Assembly: GCF_020166495.1 (NCBI RefSeq)
Contig: NZ_JAINZS010000002.1
Span: 310,001-374,000 of the forward strand
Origin: Robertkochia aurantiaca
GTDB taxonomy: Bacteria; Bacteroidota; Bacteroidia; Flavobacteriales; Flavobacteriaceae
Reading direction: 5' to 3'
DNA: 64,000 nucleotides
In this document: positions 59,724-64,000 of the stretch, in pieces
How the letters are laid out: each line of letters opens with the position of its first letter
Numbering within the stretch: position 1 is the first letter of the stretch
Notes under the pieces: generated by a model
Seen by the model: only the letters and a program-made list of their open reading frames with translations
Database searches by the model: none
What the model was told of the DNA's origin: nothing
Translations under genes and position numbers: made by a program

Positions 59724-59763
59724 GTTAGGCAGTTATGCAGTTATACGGTTATGCGGTTATACA
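59724..59763. repeat. Octamer tandem array (GTTATGCG type), 5 copies
   Basis: GTTAGGCA, GTTATGCA, GTTATACG, GTTATGCG, GTTATACA: an 8 bp period six bases after the methyltransferase stop. Same family as GTTATGGG at 3649. Confidence 0.92.
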
Positions 59764-59765
59764 GC

Positions 59766-59873
59766 TTTGTCACACTGCCCCGAAGTATCGGGACTGTCGA
59801 AGTGGGACTCTCGAAAGTTTTAAAAAAATCAGGGACGCAGGGATGCCGCATTTTTTAGACAAAATTTTCAGCA
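59766..59873. repeat. REP-like unit (long form)
   Basis: TGTCACACTGCCCCGAAGTATCGGGACTGTCGAAGTGG contains the hairpin CCCGA-agta-TCGGG. It continues ACTCTCGAAAGTTTTAAAAAAATC and CCGCATTTTTTAGACAAAATTTTCAGC. Nearly identical to 61805-61918. The CTTCGACA...CAGTGTGACA theme is common between genes of Bacteroidota. Confidence 0.88.
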
Positions 59874-59903
59874 TAATAAGCTGCCCCCCCATCACTAAAA
59901 TCA

Positions 59904-59990
59904 TCCATTTCACCACCTCACCATCTCACCACTTCACCATCTCACTACCTGACCACCTGACCATCTGACCACCTGACTACCAGACCGTTT
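59904..59990. repeat. Octamer tandem array (CACCATCT/GACCACCT), about 10 copies
   Basis: CACCACCT, CACCATCT, CACCACTT, CACCATCT, CACTACCT, GACCACCT and so on with an 8 bp period, running into the 3' end of the CPBP gene (stop at 59977). The matching array lies at 61940. Confidence 0.88.
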
Positions 59991-60681
59991 TATGACCCAT
60001 GACCCTACCACCCCCTGCGAAATTCTTCACCAGCAAGAACCCAAACAGTGGAACCAACAGGCTCTGATAAAGAAAGCTCAAAATACTCCACAAACTTCCC
60101 AGACTGTTTTCAGTCGTCGTGATCAGAAGCTGCTCTCCCAACGGACCTTGAGAAAATATGGTAATAGTCACCAGATTCCAGCCAAAATGCAGTCCGATAG
60201 GTAAGAGCAAAGAACCGGTTCTGTAATACGCATAACCAAAAAGCAATCCGCCTGTACCTGTAAGCACAAAGACAGAAATCATTCGGGAAACATCACCGAT
60301 CACCTCATATGAAAACCAATGCCATATTCCGAAAACGATCGCTGATAAAATTATGGCCTTATAGGGCCCCAGGTATCTTATACCCAGGTACAGGAGTACT
60401 CCACGAAACATCACCTCTTCCATGAGAACCGATCTCAGGGTCCACCAGGCGCCATTTAGAAAATCGACTGCACCATAGTTTTCATTTAAAATCACATCGG
60501 CCTGCAACAGTGCAACAATTCCCGAAAAGTAGACTGCCGCCATAAATGCAAAAAGCAAAAACCCCTTTAGAAACTGCAGCCCGGTCTGAAGGTCTGGTAT
60601 CAATCCTAAAACCTTAAGGTTATTACCTGTAAGGCGTAGTACCACCCATGAAATAAGAAGCATGATCGTTATAAAGAGCAT
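59977..60681 (-). CDS. CPBP-family intramembrane metalloprotease
   Basis: 234 residues with about six helices and the CPBP (Abi/Rce1-like) motifs: SVLMEEVMFRGVLL (EExxxR), IVFGIWHWFS (FxxxH) and LLPIGLHFGWNLV (HxxxN/D). These proteases cut membrane substrates; bacterial members are linked to bacteriocin self-immunity or regulator processing. Substrate unknown. Its stop codon region overlaps an octamer array. A -7 element lies 21 bases upstream. It is divergent from the membrane-bound XRE regulator. Confidence 0.88.
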   Translation of the reverse strand: MLFITIMLLISWVVLRLTGNNLKVLGLIPDLQTGLQFLKGFLLFAFMAAVYFSGIVALLQADVILNENYGAVDFLNGAWWTLRSVLMEEVMFRGVLLYLGIRYLGPYKAIILSAIVFGIWHWFSYEVIGDVSRMISVFVLTGTGGLLFGYAYYRTGSLLLPIGLHFGWNLVTITIFSQGPLGEQLLITTTENSLGSLWSILSFLYQSLLVPLFGFLLVKNFAGGGRVMGHKTVW

Positions 60682-60701
60682 ATCAAATAGTTTTGAGTCT
60701 A

Positions 60702-60709
60702 CAAAAGTA
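60702..60709 (-). promoter_or_regulatory. Candidate -7 element of the CPBP gene
   Basis: Minus strand TACTTTTG, an exact TAnnTTTG match, 21 bases before the ATG at 60681. Confidence 0.45.
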
Positions 60710-60824
60710 CTTGATCATTGCCTGGGAACCACCGCTGTATAGGAGTGTAACGAATATGCCATTTTAGGTGACACCCTTCAGGCCATTGCATAATCAGCTG
60801 TCTTTCTGCCTGGTATTAAAATGT

Positions 60825-60832
60825 TATTTTTG
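60825..60832 (+). promoter_or_regulatory. Candidate -7 element of the XRE membrane regulator
   Basis: TATTTTTG, an exact TAnnTTTG match, 61 bases before the ATG at 60894. No TTG at the -33 distance. Confidence 0.4.
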
Positions 60833-60893
60833 GCGTCCGGCGGTAAAATGTCGTAAGAGTGACGTATGAAAAAGGCAACAAAACCAACTACAA

Positions 60894-61304
60894 ATGAAGA
60901 TCGATAAAGAAAAACTGGCAGAAACTATCAAAGACCGAAGAGAAAAGATCGGCTATACTCAGACTGAACTTTCCAATGAAACCGGTATCAGCCTCAGATC
61001 CATCCAAAGAATTGAAAAGGGGGAGGTTCTTCCCCGTCCTTTCACCATTCGCGCCTTACAAGAAACTCTCAACTTTTCTGATAACGACCTGAGAAAGAAA
61101 ACTCAGCAGCCCGAAGTAAAACCGGCAAATCAGGCGAAAAAGATCATTCTTTCAGCTGCTTCGGTCCCCATATTTTTGCTGCTGGCATTTGCTTTTTTAA
61201 TCCAATCTTCGGGTTTTCCTGAAACCGCTTTTGAAGGCAGTCTTTTCTGGGCCGCGGTGGTCTTCTTTATCGCATTGCTACAATGGTTTATCTGGAGAAA
61301 GTAA
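60894..61304 (+). CDS. XRE-type regulator with two membrane helices
   Basis: 136 residues. Helix-turn-helix at ~6-60: LAETIKDRREKIGYTQTELSNETGISLRSIQRIEKGEVLP. A short linker, then helices IILSAASVPIFLLLAFAFLIQ and SLFWAAVVFFIALLQWFIW. A DNA-binding domain tethered to the inner membrane suits a membrane-state sensor. The neighbouring CPBP protease could release or process it, but nothing beyond adjacency supports that. Flanked on both sides by large repeat blocks. Confidence 0.85.
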   Translation: MKIDKEKLAETIKDRREKIGYTQTELSNETGISLRSIQRIEKGEVLPRPFTIRALQETLNFSDNDLRKKTQQPEVKPANQAKKIILSAASVPIFLLLAFAFLIQSSGFPETAFEGSLFWAAVVFFIALLQWFIWRK

Positions 61305-61312
61305 ATACTTAG

Positions 61313-61918
61313 GTGATGCGGTTATACGGTTATGCAGTTATGCGGCTCTTGTCATACTGCCCCGAAGTATCGGGACTGTCGAAGTGGACTTAACGAATCA
61401 CTCAATTTCAGGGATGCAGGGATGCAGGGATGCAGAGATACGGTTATGCAGTTATACGGCTCTTGTCACACTGAGCTTGTCGAAGTGGACTTAACGAAAC
61501 TCCCAATTTCAGGGATACAGGGATGCGGTTAAACGGTTATGCAGTTATGCGGTTATACAGTTATACAGCTTTGTCACACTGCCCCGAAGTATCGGGACTG
61601 TCGAAGTGGACTTAACGAAACTCCCAATTTCAGGGATACAGAGATGCAGGGATACAGTTATGCGGTTATACGGTTATGCAGGGATACGGCTCTTGTCACA
61701 CTGCCCCGAAGTATCGGGACTGTCGAAGTGGACTTAACGAAACACTCAATTTCAGGGATGCAGGGACACAGGGATACGGTTAAACGGTTATGCAGTTATG
61801 CGGCTCTTGTCACACTGCCCCGAAGTATCGGGACTGTCGAAGTGGGACTCTCGAAAGTTTTAAAAAAATCAGAGACGCAGGGATGCCGCATTTTTTAGAC
61901 AAAATTTTCAGCGTAAGC
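61313..61918. repeat. Composite block: alternating octamer arrays and five REP-like units
   Basis: GTTATGCG-type octamers (from 61313, ~61437, ~61520, ~61660, ~61780) alternate with units containing TGTCACACTGCCCCGAAGTATCGGGACTGTCGAAGTGG (61348, 61573, 61697, 61809) or the shorter TCACACTGAGCTTGTCGAAGTGG (61467). Four units continue GACTTAACGAA...CAATTTCAGGGATGCAGGG; the last has the long tail seen at 59796. The repeat spacing is ~110-125 bp. Open frames over it are repeat-derived. Confidence 0.92.
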
Positions 61919-61939
61919 CAGCCCCATCATCAAAAGTGT

Positions 61940-62006
61940 CCACTTCACCACTTCACCATCTCACTACCTGACCACCTGACCACCTGACCACCTGACCACC
62001 TGACCA
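61940..62006. repeat. Octamer tandem array (CCACCTGA), about 8 copies
   Basis: CACTTCAC, CATCTCAC, TACCTGAC, then CACCTGAC repeated with an exact 8 bp period, ending at the queE stop (62007). It mirrors the array at 59904, so the CPBP/XRE genes lie between two similar composite repeats. Confidence 0.92.
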
Positions 62007-62639
62007 CTAAGGAATATTCAGATACTTATGTGTCTGCAACGACACTTTCCATTTCGGGTTTTTCATCACGTAGTCGACGATCTCGGGGATCATTTTATCC
62101 CTGCGGCTCCATTCAGGCTGCATATAAAGTATGCAGTCATTATTAACCTTGGCCGCTTGTTCTTCAGCGAATTTGAAATCGTGCTGGTTATAGATGATCA
62201 CTTTCAGTTCGTGAGCTTTCTGGTAGATCTCCTCTTTGGGAAGTTTGATCTTTTTGGGTGAAAGGCAGATCCAGTCCCACTGTCCGCTTAACGGATAGGC
62301 ACCCGAGGTTTCGATATGAATTTTGAGCCCCCTCTCCTTCAGCTTAGCCGTAAGATAATCCATACTCCAGGTGAGCGGCTCTCCTCCGGTGATCACGATG
62401 GTATCTGAATATCGGGCTGCATTATCAACGATCTGATCGACCGCGGTGGGTGGGTGGGTGGCGGCATTCCAGCTTTCCTTCACATCACACCAGTGACATC
62501 CCACGTCACAACCGCCTATTCGTATAAAATAGGCAGCGGTTCCTTTATGAAAGCCTTCTCCCTGTATGGTATAGAACTCTTCCATCAAAGGCAGCATTTC
62601 GCCCTTATCAACCAGTGTCATGATCTCTTTTTCACTCAT
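62007..62639 (-). CDS. queE: 7-carboxy-7-deazaguanine synthase
   Basis: 210 residues. A radical SAM enzyme of queuosine (preQ0) synthesis that contracts 6-carboxytetrahydropterin. The N-terminus MEEFYTIQGEGFHKGTAAYFIRIGGCDVGCHWCDVKESWN holds the CxxxCxxC cluster motif (C44, C48, C51). VITGGEPL is the SAM-binding GGEP motif, and CLSPKK the substrate region. Size fits QueE. A TATCTTTG element ends 4 bases before the start codon, implying a leaderless message. No other queuosine gene is in view. Confidence 0.94.
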   Translation of the reverse strand: MSEKEIMTLVDKGEMLPLMEEFYTIQGEGFHKGTAAYFIRIGGCDVGCHWCDVKESWNAATHPPTAVDQIVDNAARYSDTIVITGGEPLTWSMDYLTAKLKERGLKIHIETSGAYPLSGQWDWICLSPKKIKLPKEEIYQKAHELKVIIYNQHDFKFAEEQAAKVNNDCILYMQPEWSRRDKMIPEIVDYVMKNPKWKVSLQTHKYLNIP

Positions 62640-62643
62640 GCGG

Positions 62644-62651
62644 CAAAGATA
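62644..62651 (-). promoter_or_regulatory. -7 element next to the queE start codon
   Basis: Minus strand TATCTTTG, an exact match identical to the kdsA element, only 4 bases before the ATG. Transcription would start at or within the start codon. Confidence 0.5.
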
Positions 62652-62699
62652 AGTAAGTTCCCTGCACTCCCCTAGCGGGAAACCGATAAATCAATCCTG

Positions 62700-63140
62700 T
62701 CACTTTACCGCGATCACCTCGATCTCAATAGCTGCACCGGCGGCCAGCCCTGCCGCTGCGAAAGTAGTTCTGGCGGGTTTATTGGTAAAATATTCGGTAT
62801 AAACCTCGTTGAAAGCTGCAAAATCATTTATGTCAGCAAGGATCACCGTAGCCTTTACCACCCGGTCTAATCCCATATCATGCTGATCCAGCACCTCTTT
62901 GATGTTTTCGATCGCCTGACGGGTCTGTGCCTGTATCCCCCCATCGACAAGCGTTCTGGTATCATGATCCATTCCTATCTGTCCGGCCAGAAACAGAAGA
63001 TTCCCGGCTTCAACCACATCGCTATAGGGGGCATCAGCCTTTTTGGGTTCATGGGAACCGTGGAAAATGAGCGTTTCCTGGGCATGGATCCCGGAAAACA
63101 AAAAGCAGGAAAACAGGAGAACTAGTGTGTTCAATTTCAT
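62700..63140 (-). CDS. Secreted RidA-family protein
   Basis: 146 residues. A signal peptide (VLLFSCFLFSGIHAQ) exports a full RidA/YjgF domain: PYSDVVEAGNLLFLAGQIGMD, AIENIKEVLDQHDMGLDRVVKATVILADINDFAAFNEVYTEYF, and the catalytic PARTTFAAAGLAAGAAIEIEVIAV with the key Arg and Glu. Cytosolic RidA hydrolyses reactive 2-aminoacrylate and other enamines; the substrate of an exported version is unclear. Divergent from the HerA-like gene across 56 bp. Confidence 0.9.
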   Translation of the reverse strand: MKLNTLVLLFSCFLFSGIHAQETLIFHGSHEPKKADAPYSDVVEAGNLLFLAGQIGMDHDTRTLVDGGIQAQTRQAIENIKEVLDQHDMGLDRVVKATVILADINDFAAFNEVYTEYFTNKPARTTFAAAGLAAGAAIEIEVIAVK

Positions 63141-63196
63141 AATTTTCAGATTTACAGTTAGCTAAAATTACTTTATTTTTAAAGAAATTACGCATT

Positions 63197-64000
63197 ATGG
63201 ATCAAAAGTCAGATTTCCTGCATCAGATCGATCAGGGCTACAATTTCAAGGGCGACTCCCTGGTCGTGGGAGCACCCATATTCGGGAATGAAGTAATGAC
63301 CGGTCATCATATCAGTATTCCGCTGGAAACCATGAACCGCCACGGACTCATCTCAGGTGCCACGGGAACAGGTAAAACCAAATCGCTGCAGGTACTGGCC
63401 GAAGGTTTATCGCAAAAGGGAGTACCAGTGCTCTTGATGGATCTGAAAGGAGATCTCAGCGGACTGGCCGCGGCAGGCAACCCTCACCCAAAGATCGATG
63501 AAAGACAGGAAAAGATCGGACTCACATGGGAATCGCGATCGTTCCCGGTCGAGTTGATGAGCCTGTCTGAACAGGAAGGCGTACGGCTCAGAGCTACGGT
63601 TTCGGAATTCGGACCAATACTGCTTTCCCGCATTCTGGACCTGAATGACACCCAGCAGGGAATCGTGGCCGTGATATTCAAATACTGTGATGACCATAAA
63701 ATGCCATTGCTGGACCTCAATGACTTTAAAAAGATCCTGCGATATGCCACAGAGGAGGGAAAAGAAGCGTTCGAACAGGCCTACGGCCGGGTATCTACAG
63801 CTTCCACCGGGGCTATTCTGAGGAAGATCATCGAATTGGAACAACAGGGTGCTGATCGTTTTTTTGGAGAACGATCGTTCGAAGTGAAAGATCTCGTTCG
63901 CAAAACCCCGGAAGGAGAGGGCTATATCAATATTATCAGGCTTGATGACATACAGGACCGTCCCAAATTGTTCTCCACATTCATGCTCAGTCTCCTTGCA
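63197..64000 (+). CDS. HerA-like ATPase, DUF853 family (N-terminal 268 residues; cut by the right edge)
   Basis: The ATG at 63197 opens MDQKSDFLHQIDQGYNFKGD. Then come LVVGAPIFGNEV and the Walker A SGATGTGKTKSLQ (~residues 53-65). GVPVLLMDLKGDLSGLAAAG is the DUF853 signature, and ISP-like helical segments follow (RVSTASTGAILRKIIELEQQGADRFFGERSFE). HerA/FtsK-fold pumps of this family are cytoplasmic and often annotated as bipolar helicases, with unknown role outside DNA repair contexts. Open to the window end. A single-gene unit divergent from the RidA gene. Confidence 0.9.
   Translation, partial: MDQKSDFLHQIDQGYNFKGDSLVVGAPIFGNEVMTGHHISIPLETMNRHGLISGATGTGKTKSLQVLAEGLSQKGVPVLLMDLKGDLSGLAAAGNPHPKIDERQEKIGLTWESRSFPVELMSLSEQEGVRLRATVSEFGPILLSRILDLNDTQQGIVAVIFKYCDDHKMPLLDLNDFKKILRYATEEGKEAFEQAYGRVSTASTGAILRKIIELEQQGADRFFGERSFEVKDLVRKTPEGEGYINIIRLDDIQDRPKLFSTFMLSLLA

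Noticed and set aside
61231-61987. Several overlapping plus-strand frames of 65-119 residues rich in SYAVIRLCSYA and LPRSIGTVEV
   Set aside because: They are translations of the octamer and REP-like arrays; the period-8 repeats cycle through all frames without stops.
1-64000. Ordinary tRNA or rRNA genes
   Set aside because: Only the tmRNA has a tRNA-like T-arm and acceptor stem; no other tRNA or rRNA pattern was found by eye.

Overview
This 64 kb window is chromosomal DNA from a member of the Bacteroidota, almost certainly a marine-type Flavobacteriaceae. Four things point there. The tmRNA tag reads GENNYALAA. Start codons lack Shine-Dalgarno leaders. Many starts are preceded by the Bacteroidota -7 element TAnnTTTG. 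The gene families are typical of the group: DUF2911, DUF1343/NamZ, DUF3604, a CusA-TolC fusion and many SusC-era lipoproteins. Genus cannot be fixed from sequence reading alone.

Layout. 1-26.6 kb is mostly core: gyrB (cut by the left edge), asnB, a DUF2911 protein, an amidohydrolase lipoprotein, a FUSC transporter, a TPR protein with an outer-membrane barrel, ftsE, a polyphosphate-glucokinase-like ROK protein, a cupin-SDR pair, typA, kdsA, and a run of small envelope proteins (META, DUF481, DUF502, HdeD). A LysR regulator and an NAD(P)-dependent dehydrogenase follow. ssrA (tmRNA) lies at 26759-27158. After it the sequence turns accessory (27.2-37 kb). There are three copies of a ~240 bp noncoding repeat flanking pirin, a Crp/Fnr regulator and a DUF3604 protein. 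Then come tandem paralogous lipoproteins, a GIY-YIG nuclease, a compact unannotated transcription unit encoding an 18-residue hydrophobic peptide, a gene remnant, and a DUF2975-XRE-DUF6624 group.

37-45 kb holds cardiolipin synthase and a duplicated block. One copy of chaA (Ca2+/H+ antiporter) is intact and is followed by a ZIP-like gene broken by one base. A second chaA copy carries two in-frame amber codons. The two DUF4440 genes share a 157 bp stretch of perfect identity, a sign of gene conversion. 45.4-52.5 kb is a heavy-metal efflux locus: a His-rich secreted protein, a CusA-TolC fusion and a CusB lipoprotein, followed by three tiny membrane-protein genes. 52.5-64 kb is again ordinary: a Gfo/Idh/MocA oxidoreductase, cystathionine beta-synthase, a LolC/E-type permease, NamZ, a sterol-desaturase-family hydroxylase, a YkgJ protein, a methyltransferase, a CPBP protease with an XRE regulator, queE, a secreted RidA protein and a HerA-like ATPase cut by the right edge.

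The most striking genome-wide feature is a family of intergenic tandem arrays that nearly all have an 8 bp period. The main motif is GTTATGGG/GTTATGCG; others are CCACCTGA, TTTGCTCC and ACCTATTT. They sit beside terminators, at gene ends and, in one case, right against a start codon. Together with a REP-like unit they form composite repeats flanking the CPBP/XRE genes.
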